DNA of 64,000 nt from Heterotrichella gracilis (taxonomy: Eukaryota; Sar; Xanthophyceae; Tribonematales; Xanthonemataceae): the NCBI GenBank assembly GCA_032358255.1, contig JAULBX010032257.1, forward strand, positions 98,942 through 162,941, read 5' to 3'. Below are positions 1 through 9,373 of the stretch, piece after piece (the first letter of the stretch is position 1; the number at the start of each line of letters is the position of its first letter). The translations under genes and the position numbers were made by a program. The notes beneath the pieces were generated by a model that saw only the letters and a program-made list of their open reading frames with translations, was not told the DNA's origin and ran no database searches.

Positions 1-2109
1 TTCTGCATCAGAAAACCCTCTTCCCACACCAATTCCAATAGGTTTTTCAGGCGCGAGTACCAGATGAACTACGCCATCTCCCAGCTGCGCACCCCCCGCG
101 TGGCCATCCTGCACGACATCACCATGGGGATCGGATGCGGCATATTCCAGCCTTGGAAAAACATTCCTTACCCCATCAACCCTATAATGTTTCCGCACCA
201 TAAAACCCCCTCCCAGACACAAATTCCAATAGGTTTTTCAGGCGCGAGTACCAGATGAACTACGCCATCTCCCAGCTGCGCACCCCCCATGTGGCCATCC
301 TGCACGGCATCACAACGGGGGGCCGAGTGCAGCATACTCCAGTTTTGAAACAATGGCCTTCCCCATTTAAACCCAAACAGGGCTGATTTACCGCACCATA
401 AAACTTCCTCCCACACCAATTCCCAATAGGTTTTTCAGGCGCGAGTACCAGATGAACTACGCCATCTCCCAGCTGCGCACCCCCCACGTGGCCATCCTGC
501 ACGGCATCACCATGGGGGGCGGCTGCGGCATCTCGGTGCACGGCAGGTTCAGGGTGGCCACAGAAAAGACGCTGTACGCCATGCCAGAGTGCGCGATCGG
601 GCTGTTTCCGGATGTCGGGGCGTCCTATTTCCTCCCCCGCCTGACCTTCCCCCAGCTTGGACTGTACCTTGGGCTCACAGGGACCAGGCTGAAAGGTGGG
701 GTGTGAAATCTTAGCCCTTCACTTGCTGTTTTGTGGGTGGTAAGGCAGATTTTCCACAGGGTTGCAAGCAGTGGGGGCGATGTGTGCCATGCCGGAGTGC
801 GCCATTGGGCTTTGATGGTTGCAGATTTCAGACATTTGATGAATGAATTTCCAACCCCAAAACCACGTTTCCCTGCTACAGGCATCGCAGTGAAGGAGGC
901 GGGCATCGCCACGCACTACATCCCCTCCTCCCGCCTCCAAACCCTGGAGCAGGGTTTACACGCCCTGGGCCCCTCCACAGCCCCCGACACCGCCATCGAA
1001 CACCTGCTGGGATCTCTAGAAGAGCATGCGGGGCCCAGCGAGTTTGCCGAATCATTTGAGCAAATAGACCGGCATTTCTCGGGTGCCAGCGTCGAGGCCA
1101 TTTACGCCTCCCTTGAGGCGGGGGTGGGGGATGATGACCCCTGGTGTGCGCATGCGCTGGATGGGCTGAGGAAGGGGTCGCCGCTGTCGCAAAAGGTGGG
1201 TAGGGAGTCGAAAAACCTTTGGCTGGACTTTCAGATAACCTCTTGACGAGGGTAGCGGTATATCCTATGCCTTGCACGCTATGCACCCTAAGCAGAATCA
1301 ATCGGCCTATCTCTAGGGGCCTTTTATGCCTCCTTTGAGGCCCTGCACCACTTGTGATCCCCCCACCCCACAACCACATGGCTCACAGCTGGAGGAGCTG
1401 CAGTGTGGTGTGGGGATCCCCACATCCGGACGGGCCTGGTGACGGTACTTAAAATTCCTGTGATACCCCCACCCCACCCCACCCAGCACCCCACCCCCAC
1501 CTCCTTTAACCCCCCCTGCGCAGGTCACATTTTTGGAGCTGCAGTGTGGTGTGGGGATCCCCACATCCGGATGGGCCTGGTGACGGTATTTAATAATCCA
1601 AAACCCTAATAATAATATTAAAAAACTGCGCAGGTCACATTTGAGGAGCTGCAGCGAGGCGCGGGCATGAGCCTGCGGGAGTGCCTTGTGATGGAGAACC
1701 GCATCGTGAATCACATGGTGCTGGGGCCATCGGACTTCTACGAGGGGGTGCGTGCGGCGCTCATTGACAAGGACGCAAGCCCAAGGTGGGTGGGTACTGA
1801 TGGTGGTGTGTGGAGTGAGTGGTGGTGGGTGGGGAAGGGCGGTGGGGTGTGGCGGTTGGTGGTGCCCTGTGATGGAGAACCGCATCGTGAACCACATCGA
1901 GCCTATTACCCTATTCCCAAGTTATGTAAACACAATGTACCTCCCGTTGCTCAACCTCCTCCTCCCCCCCCCTGTGCACCCGCAGGTGGTCCCATGGGTC
2001 TGTGGCGGAGGTACCTCCCCATGAGGTGGAACGGTTCTTCGCCCCCTTGCCCCCGCACGCTGAGCTGGCGCTGCCCCAGGCCCGCCAGCTGCCGCAGTCT
2101 CGCCTGTGA
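1..2109 (+). CDS. HIBCH: 3-hydroxyisobutyryl-CoA hydrolase, 3' part (5' end outside window)
   Basis: Hydrolyses 3-hydroxyisobutyryl-CoA in valine breakdown (mitochondrial or peroxisomal in relatives); crotonase superfamily. Supported exons are 439-695, 882-1195, 1634-1785 and 1986-2109, and their phases join cleanly. The first holds the oxyanion-hole glycine stretch MGGGCGIS and the catalytic-loop signature [18 protein letters not shown], which is specific for the hydrolase branch rather than plain enoyl-CoA hydratase. The second starts with an AGIATHY block typical of the family. The third carries NRIVNHM, and the last ends at TGA 2107-2109. Exons for the N-terminal part must lie upstream of the window. 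Two decayed copies of the start of the 439 exon precede it, and more exon copies lie in the later introns. A TGTAA at 2227-2231 may be the polyadenylation signal. Family assignment is firm; the exact 5' exon chain is not visible. Confidence 0.9.
26..340 (+). repeat. Two echo copies of an HIBCH exon start
   Basis: The intron end plus exon start seen at 412-530 occurs twice more, at about 26-150 and 211-340, in the same orientation and roughly 190-197 bases apart. Each copy keeps the polypyrimidine tract, the AG acceptor (exon edge at 51 and 242) and the first 80-90 coding bases, then diverges. Only the copy at 439 continues as an open, family-conserved exon, so the other two are read as pseudo-exons. 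Confidence 0.85.
783..1900 (+). repeat. Further echo fragments in HIBCH introns
   Basis: About 783-823 resembles the exon piece around 575-615 (the MPECAIGL region). About 1389-1448 and 1521-1595 resemble each other and the exon start at 1634, both continuing into a shared segment containing GGGGATCCCCACATCCGG. About 1861-1900 repeats the exon piece 1681-1720 (VMENRIVNH). All are direct orientation and no longer open as full exons. Confidence 0.75.
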
Positions 2110-2950
2110 CCTGGCAACACGTGTGGTGGTGGTGGTGGTGGTGGCGGTGGTGGTGGTGGCGGTGGTGGTGGTGGCGGTGGCGGTGTGGCGGTGGCGGTGG
2201 TGGTGGGTTTTTCACGTACTTACGGCTGTAATTACACCTGCCAGTCAGAACTGTTCATTTGTTCAACTATTCAACTGTTCAATTGAAAAGGAACAAGACA
2301 GGGGGTTTGGAAGCCTAGCAACCCAGAGTGTGTATCCTACTTGGAAGGAAAGCGTGGTGCTTTCCTGACCAGCCTATTTCCGCCCAGATGAACCCTAGAG
2401 CAATGATACGAGAACTGGGGTTTAAAAGTGCACTTCAGAACTGTTTGTGTGGTAAAAACCTGCAGTTTATATGACAGAACCCTATGGGCTGCACCTAAAA
2501 AAGCATGCAGTGGGGATCCACAGCATGCTTACTGTCATGCTTACAGGTCAACTTCACCGGTAAATGGTGCTGTAGGCCTCAGAAGTTATCTTGTTTATGG
2601 TGCTACAAAGGAAGGCTGAACCGAAAGTACGAAGTATTGAGTGCACATGTGCCTTGACCCAAGGCATTTGTCATTGGTTCTCCCCTGTTCGCTGTCCTCT
2701 ACATAACCAGCACATAACCCAGTGCAGATAAACATACAGCTAAGCTGCTCCATAAGGCGCTATCTCGCGCACATAAAACTGCTGACTGGCGCTAACCCAG
2801 CCAATTCCACGTCGCTTCTCTTGGAACCATGTCTTGTGGGTGATTCTTCTGGTGCACATGCATGCATGCGTGTGCTGAATGTCATACGCTACAGCCATCG
2901 GCAGATACACACCTGTCGCCGCGCGAAGCGGGAAGCGGCTCATCAGCGCT
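2110..2950. other. Spacer with GGT/GGC microsatellite
   Basis: 3' UTR of the hydrolase and upstream region of the next gene. Bases 2119-2206 are an imperfect GGT/GGC trinucleotide run starting ten bases after the stop codon. TGTAA lies at 2227-2231. No further gene is supported. Confidence 0.6.
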
Positions 2951-5166
2951 ATGGCGCCAAACGGCAGCAAAGTGGTGAAGATAGACGTTGTCAGTGACGC
3001 CGTGTGGTAAGTGACTGCTCTGAGTTTCAGCGGCATGCAACCGCTGCATACGATCATACACCTGTGCTCCAGTGCGTGCCTGTCGTCACCCGCCTAGGAC
3101 GTGTAACCTTGGGCAGGGTTTTACAAGAAATTTGTTAGTTCTCTAGCCAGTTGGACGCACCCCCTTGCCATCCAAGGTGGCATCCCCACCGCTTCGCATG
3201 CCTTTCTCCAGCCATCATCTCTTTTTCCCACACACCCGGTGCCCCACTAAGAGTGGTACCTCTCGCTGTAACTCTGCACTGACTGCATACACGCTCCACT
3301 TCCAGCTCTCTGGCAGCTGACACAAGACTAGATTCCCATCACTCCCAACGCCTGTTCCCTTGCTTTTGTCCGCGTTTCTGTGTGTTTCATACTCAAACAA
3401 ATATAAGCTGTCTTTTTATTTTTTCACCCCGCAGCCCCTGGTGCTATGTCGGTAAGAAGTGCTTGGGAGACCGCCATCAGCAAGTACACATTGCAAAAAA
3501 TACAAAAATAAAGTACTTTCTTTTCCCCACAGCCCCTGGTGCTACGTGGGCAAAAAGCGGCTGGAGACCGCCATCAGCAGGTACACAGGGGATGCCACCT
3601 TCCAAGTGGAGTGGCACCCCTACTTCCTAAACCCTAACGCACCCGCCGAGGGTGTCAACAAGCTGGACTACTACAAGCAGAAGTTCGGGGAAGCCCGAGT
3701 GCAGCAGATGCTACCAGCCATGACGGTGCGCATGCACCCCATACCCCCTTACACACAGATGGTACCGCATGAGACCGCTTATCACCTCCCACTGCAACAC
3801 ACATGGTAGTTTGTTCCTCCATGCCCCTTCACAGGCAGATGGTTTTTGCACAAGGTTTGCATGTTATAAGCGCCCACGTGCAGTGGCACTGCACCACCCT
3901 GCACTTTACGACCACATATCCACACCCGCAGGGTACCAAAACCCTAACCGCTGGCACCGTAAACCCTAACTTTTCTCCGCAAAACCCTAATTCCAGGAGA
4001 CGTTCCGCCAGGAGGGCTTGTCCTATACCATGGATGGCAAGACTGGCAGCACCCTCAACGCGCACCGACTGCTGTCCCTGGCTGGCAAACAAGGCCTGGA
4101 CAAGCAAAATGCGCTGGCTGAGCAGCTGTTCAGCGCCTACTTCACACAGGTGGGAAACCCTAGGGTAGGGTAAATGGGGATAAGGCTGCAGTGCCTACTT
4201 CGCACAGTTGGGAAACCCTAGCGTAGGGTATGTGGCGAATTGTGTGAAGCGCCTGGTTCGCACAGGTGGGAGGGTGGGAAACTTCAAGAAACCCTAGATT
4301 ATGGTATATGGGGATTGGGGTTCCGCGCCCTTCCACGTCCACTTCACATTGGTAGAAGGGTGGGAAACCCTAGGGTAGGGTATGTGGGGATTGGGCTAAG
4401 CGCCCACTTTACACAGGTGAAATGGAAACCTCGGGTGCATGGGTTCAGCGCCTATTTTACGCAGTTGTGAGGAAAGCCCTAGGGTAGTGTCCACGGACCT
4501 TGCGGTGTGCAGAGACGCCATGCATGTGTGGGTAATTCTGAGAAGTAGATTGACCCCTGCCCCCTCTCCATTCCAAGCTGTGTGGCTTTGACAATACCAT
4601 TTCCCCCTTAGTCCAAGCTGTGTGTTATTGACGCTGCCGTTTCCCCCCTGCAGGGCAAGTTCATCAACGACCCCCAGGTGCTGCTGGAGGCGGCACAGGC
4701 TGCGGGGGTGGAGGGTGCGGAGGAGGTGCTGAACAACCCCCAGCTGGAGAGGGAGGAGGTGGTGCAAAGCGCACGAGATGCATCCGCTCGCAGCATCAGT
4801 GGGGTGCCGCACTTCACAATCAACAGCAGGTAGGAGGGTTTTCTTGGTGTACACTCTTTTGTCTGACCTATGTCGCTTGGTAAACAATAACTTAATAAAA
4901 AATTGAATGATAAGGAATAAATAACTGAATGGGGGTAATCAATTTAGTAAATGAATATCCTTTTACTGCCTGGTCCTGACCTACGCACCTGGTAAGGAAC
5001 AGGGTGCGGGGATGCCCATTGTCACTGTCCCGCACCCTTCCCATGGGATCCCGGCAGTCCCAAGTTTCGTGTGTGGATGCTCATTCTTGCTTTTCGTGAT
5101 TGCAGGTACAGCCTGTCGGGGGCGCAGGACCCCAGCGCCTTCCTCAAGGTGTTTGAAAAGGTGTAG
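2951..5166 (+). CDS. DsbA/FrnE-family thiol oxidoreductase
   Basis: Thioredoxin-fold protein of the DsbA/FrnE (2-hydroxychromene-2-carboxylate isomerase-like) family. Exons: 2951-3006, 3533-3725, 3997-4149, 4654-4829 and 5106-5166. They sum to 639 bases, giving 212 residues, the normal family length. The redox motif CPWC lies near residue 19, split by the first intron and followed by YVGKK. A helical insertion follows, with HRLLSLAG typical of the family, and a cis-proline loop SGVPHFTI precedes the C-terminal strand. The start at 2951 puts the motif about 18 residues in, as in cytosolic FrnE homologues, and no targeting peptide is seen. The substrate is unknown; some relatives are polyketide-related isomerases or dithiol oxidases. 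Introns 1 and 3 carry exon echoes. The family call is strong and the reaction is not known. Confidence 0.9.
3431..3491 (+). repeat. Echo of DsbA exon 2 start
   Basis: Decayed copy of 3531-3590 (acceptor CAG plus the PWCYVGKK coding piece), about 100 bases upstream of the true exon. It keeps an AG acceptor and an open reading for about 18 codons but differs at several positions. Confidence 0.85.
4120..4490 (+). repeat. Serial echoes of DsbA exon 3 end and donor site
   Basis: The exon end AYFTQ with its donor (4130-4165, followed by GGGAAACCCTAGGGTAGGG) recurs at about 4188-4222, 4246-4302, 4328-4395, 4405-4440 and 4449-4490. Each copy has a GCGCCYACTTYRCACAG-like exon tail followed by a GTGGGAAACCCTAG-like intron head. 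Five partial copies sit in direct tandem after the true exon. Confidence 0.85.
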
Positions 5167-6495
5167 GAGCCTAAGGGGGGAGTCGGCGAAGGGTGGGAGG
5201 TGGACAGAGGAGGGGTCAGGGCCGTGGTGGGGGGGTAAAATGCTGCTGCTGGATGCCAGGAGGAGGAGAGATATGCCTGCAAAAGGAGGCGGGGTTTAGG
5301 GTTTAGGGTTTAGGGTGGCGGTGTGGCTGGGGATTACCTCCTCGTTGGCGCAGCTTGGAGAGTGATGTGAGTGACTTGCTAGGCATTTGGATATAAATAA
5401 AAGTTGCGGGTGTTGGAGTGCTGTTGGACATATTGTTTTACACGAATTCCAACATAAAAGTGCAAGGGGGGCTCGCCAGCACCATTGGCGGTGGTTCCAA
5501 CCCAAGGGTTGAGTGGATTGGGCTGTGGCTTTGCTTACATGATCCCTTTTCATTTGCTGTCTGGATTGTTTCTGTTATTACGTTGACGGCTGCTACTGGT
5601 CTGGAGGTACTACCTCCTCCTGAGTTGAAGGTGTGCGGTACCACCTGGCACGTTGGTTGTCATCACGTGACAAGCATCGCACTGTGCTGTTCAAACATAC
5701 AATCATCGCACTGTGCTGTTCAAACATACATGTAGGCTGTTGCCTTGACAGATGGCAAGTGCGCAGAGTGCATGGCGATCACGTTGCTTTGCATGGTCGC
5801 GGGCTTTGCTACCCAGGACAAAGCCCTTGTGCTGCCCTTGTGATACAAGTGTGGAAATTTCAACCTGAGGGTCACCCTAGGGTGTTTCACCCTACTAGGC
5901 TAGGCCCTAGTCTAGGGTGCCACTAGGGTTGCCACGTAAGCCTTAGTAAGGGCCTCCAAACTTTGGAGTCCGAAGTGTCGAGAAGCAGTGGCCGACTGCG
6001 ATATAAACAGTGAAGTTGCCACGCCAAATCAGTCGGATGAGATTGGTATTTGCCACTCAAGACGTTGTACAGGTCTGTAGAGGTTTGTACCGTAAGTGTT
6101 GAGTTGGCGAGTGGTCCAAGTTCGAGACTCCGCCATCACACAGCGATCAAGTGTAATATAGGCCACACTGGAATAGTTGGTTCACAGTTGGGCAAGCTCT
6201 ATTCAGTTTTAGCTGCGGCTGGAATACAGACCTGCCTTTGCGCACGATAGCCACGCACACAAGGTACGGTAAGGGGGGCACTAGGGTTGTGGGTTGTCTG
6301 TATGTCCGGGTTTGGTATCTTTCGAGGTGCAAGAACCGCGCTTTCTTGGGTGCCACACTTGCATGCTCTGCGTGGATCACGCTGTAGCTTTTGGAAGCTT
6401 ACATGACAACTGTGCGGGTGCTGTGCCTGGGTGCACGCATTGGTTCTCGCGTCCTACGCACCAGCTCATAAGGCGCTTTCCTGCGACAGGGCGTC
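5167..6495. other. Spacer with telomere-like repeat and short tandem duplication
   Basis: Three perfect TTTAGGG units lie at 5295-5315. A 28-base unit (CATCGCACTGTGCTG...) is duplicated at 5675-5702 and 5704-5731. A TATAAA at 6002-6007 might serve the next gene, but this is weak. No gene is supported. Confidence 0.5.
5295..5315. repeat. Telomere-like TTTAGGG repeats (representative of many)
   Basis: Three perfect units here. Similar short arrays occur at 15372-15390, 28198-28218, 35890-35903, 39179-39198 and, as CCCTAAA, near 60231-60246, with many single degenerate units (AAACCCTA) in introns of HIBCH, DsbA, IleRS, ASNS and SNRNP40. They are interstitial and do not mark a chromosome end. 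Confidence 0.9.
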
Positions 6496-7778
6496 ATGGG
6501 CTCTCGAGGGAAGTCAAGCCTGGCGTTTTGCCTGGTGCTCGCGCTGCTTTGCATGCTGTGCTTGAGGTAGGCCTTATCTGCACCCTGATTCCCTGCCCAT
6601 GTCGTACCATCATGGGAACCTTGTCCTGTGCGAAAGAAACAGAACGTTGTTTTGGCTAGTGCCCAGCGTTCACGCCTTGCTTTGGTAGTCCTGTCAACGT
6701 CCCTAACCGCTCTCTTTTGTGTTTGCCGCAGCTCGGTGGATGGGGCCAAGGCGAAAGGAAAGAAGGGTGGGCGTAAAGATGGGAAGATGGCGATCATGGA
6801 GAGCGCCATCAAGGAGGAGTTCCAGGGCGACGCCAAGGACATGAGCGGAATAACCACTGTCAAGAAGGCCCCTACTGGAGCCACTACCGATGTGGAGGCC
6901 ATCACGAAGCCCTACCGCAGGGAGTCGGACAAGTAAGTGGCATTTCTGCAGCTGCTGGCACCCACCACCATGCCCAACAGGCACCTGATGCATCCAGTTG
7001 CTGGTGCCATATCCGCTAAGTGGGCAGCTGTATAATACAGTTCCTGCCCTGGTGACACAAGCTTAATGCTTGGTAGAATACCAGCTTGAGGTGCACGCCC
7101 ACAAAGGCTGACCCTGGCTGGCGTATTGTCTACAAACTGGCTAGCTAGTCTGGATAGTTCTGTTGGGTGCTGCTGCAAAAGTTGCTGCAACTCTGGCCGC
7201 AGAGTTAGAGCGTTACCAGCGGGTCTCTGCCCTGTGCCCAGTGGTGTTGCAGCTCTGCTGTTTTCCTGGTGCCAGCCGCGTTGCACCTGTGTATTTCCCC
7301 CGGGGGCACCTGTCCCACTATGGTCTGCTGCTACTGTTCTGTTGTTTGCTCTTCGAGATACCTTGGTTCCCCACCGCCTTTTCCCCGCTGCCTTTTCCCC
7401 ACCGCCCTCCGCACTGTTTCCCACCAGCCTGTTAACCCGCGCCCTTTTCCCTTCCTTAGGAGCGTTGAGAAGACGTTAGAAGCGTCCGAGAGCGCCGCCC
7501 GCTCCAAGAAGAAGCGCAGCAAGGTGTCGGACCCCGAAAACCCCGCCGCCGGCCTGGTCCAGCCCAAAACCAAAAACGCAAAGTCGCTGATCCGGGACAA
7601 GCTGGCCACTGTGTCCAAGCAGCTAAAGCAGAAGCCAGGGGAGGGTGTTATTATAGGGCCTGAGGTCATGGCCATGAGCGACAAGGCAGGCAGGCAGGGC
7701 AAAAACAAGCTTGCGCACCGCCACGAGCACACCAATGTGGAGAAGCGGGCCCGCAAGCACCGGAAGGTGCTTGAGTAG
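6496..7778 (+). CDS. Lys-rich protein with signal peptide, function unknown
   Basis: Exons 6496-6566, 6732-6932 and 7460-7778 join in phase to 591 bases, 196 residues. The N-terminus is a classic secretory signal: a short basic start (MGSRGK), a hydrophobic core rich in Leu/Cys (about residues 8-22), then a likely cleavage site near SSVDGA. The mature part is very basic and low in complexity, with KAKGKKGGRKDGK at its start, SKKKRSK in the middle and a His/Arg/Lys C-terminus ending RKHRKVLE. It has no Cys and no recognised domain. I do not recognise the family. A nucleolar-looking composition combined with an ER signal is odd; it could be a wall or extracellular polycation, or exon 1 could be mis-joined. 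TGTAA lies at 8622-8626. Confidence 0.7.
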
Positions 7779-9373
7779 TGGGCCCGGGTTGCGCAGGAAG
7801 ACCCTAAGTTACCCTAGGGGAGGCACCAGGGGCATAAGAGTGTAGGGTATGTAGGGTACAGTACAGGCTCATACACCAGCACACCTCTGAGGGCGGCATA
7901 GGCTTAAGCCAAACCCTTGGGAAGGGCAGAGCAAGGCAGAGGAGGCGTGAGCTTGGCTTGCCTGCTGGTGAACCTTGGTCTGTGTCACACTCTGTGATTG
8001 ACTTGACTCTGTTGTCAAGGATGCCTTTGTTTAGGGTTTAGAGTGTAGGGTTTTGCCCCTGTGAATATTATGGTGGGGATAGCCACCCTCACCTGGTTAT
8101 AAAACCCAACAATACAACTATTTATCGTATTAGCACGTTTTTCTACAGAGTTGCGTGCACGGCCAGCTTGCCCTTGGCAGCAGGTCCTTGTTTTTTTCCT
8201 GCCGAGGTTGGCTGCAGGCTTTGTCCCAGACCTCTGGCAAACGTCTATGTGTGTCTGCGTTTTTGTGCCATGTGCGAGATACCCCCATGCATATCAGCAG
8301 GGGCAGCTTTGTGCCCGCTTGGTCTGTTGGAGTGACGGTGGTGTCCTCAGGCTATCCTGCGGGAAGGTTGTTGCTCACACAGACAACTGTGTGTTCCTGG
8401 CTACTCTGACCACCACCACCAGTGTTGTTCTCTCCGCCAGTCATGCATGGCGGTTGTGGCTTCTGCTTCTCTGTTGAGAGGCTGTTGCTGTGCAACCACA
8501 GCAGCCTGTCCACGTGTTGCCAGCTGCTTGGAGCAAAATCCACCTTACCACAACCTGTTGTCTTAATAATAAAGTGTGCTTCACGCTTCTTACCTCCGAT
8601 GTGAGGCTGCACCTGGTGAGCTGTAAGCAAAAAATGTTTTTGAGGAGGATGAGCTCGCCCACTGGACTGTTATATCGTTGAAATGCAGTGGCAAATATTC
8701 TCATTACACCCACGGCCTGTCTTGCCTGGGCATTTGACTCCTGGAGACTCTTTGAAGGAGGAGAATAAAGCAGAACATAACCCTGAACTGACTAGCATCA
8801 ACCACACAGGCGGCACATTTCCAGGCGGATATAAATAGTCAATTTACGCGTTATAAAGGTACAGGCCTTAAGAGAGGGCAAGCAGTGCTGGTGGGCTGGG
8901 CAACAGGCGCCACAACCTCTGCCTGTCCTCCTGTGCCTTACAGCTGCAGTATCATGGTAGTATGTGCTGCGCGGCTGGCGGCAAAACCCCTACACCCTAC
9001 TAGTGAGTGTTGGGCGGCTGTCTGCAACTCCCTGGACACTGGCTCACTGCAGATGTGGTGCAATCCCTAATGTCCCTGAATACATGAACAGGAGCATGTG
9101 TAGGCTAAAGTACTGTTACAAGGTGGTTTCGAGAAGGTTTCAAGAGCACAGGTTAATGCCGCCCATCCAAGCTTATGCCACCCATAGCATCATGACAACG
9201 CACCCAACACCACCACCCCCACTTGCAGGCACCACAAGGGTCCGCACCATAACATCACCACCACCCGCCACCCTACCGACCCCCTCCGGAAACCAACCAC
9301 ACACCGCCAGCTGTCCGACGCCCACCACCACCACGCCACCACCCGCACCACCACCCACCTCAGCCACGCCGCA
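7779..9373. other. Spacer / 3' UTR, no gene seen
   Basis: Contains the likely 3' UTR of the Lys-rich gene (TGTAA 8622-8626), a TATAAAT at 8830-8836 that could be a promoter element for the RING gene, and C-rich low-complexity sequence from 9200 to 9370. Confidence 0.4.

Noticed and set aside
2119-2206. Val-rich coding extension (GGT/GGC run) of HIBCH
   Set aside because: The exon chain reaches TGA at 2107-2109 in the conserved frame. The run is in the 3' UTR.
5295-5315. TTTAGGG array as a chromosome end
   Set aside because: Only three units, with genes on both sides; similar short arrays are scattered along the whole window.
6060-6130. tRNA-like A and B box sequence (GGCGAGTGGTCC..GTTCGAGACTCC)
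   Set aside because: The two boxes are about 10 bases apart and no acceptor stem or cloverleaf can be formed.
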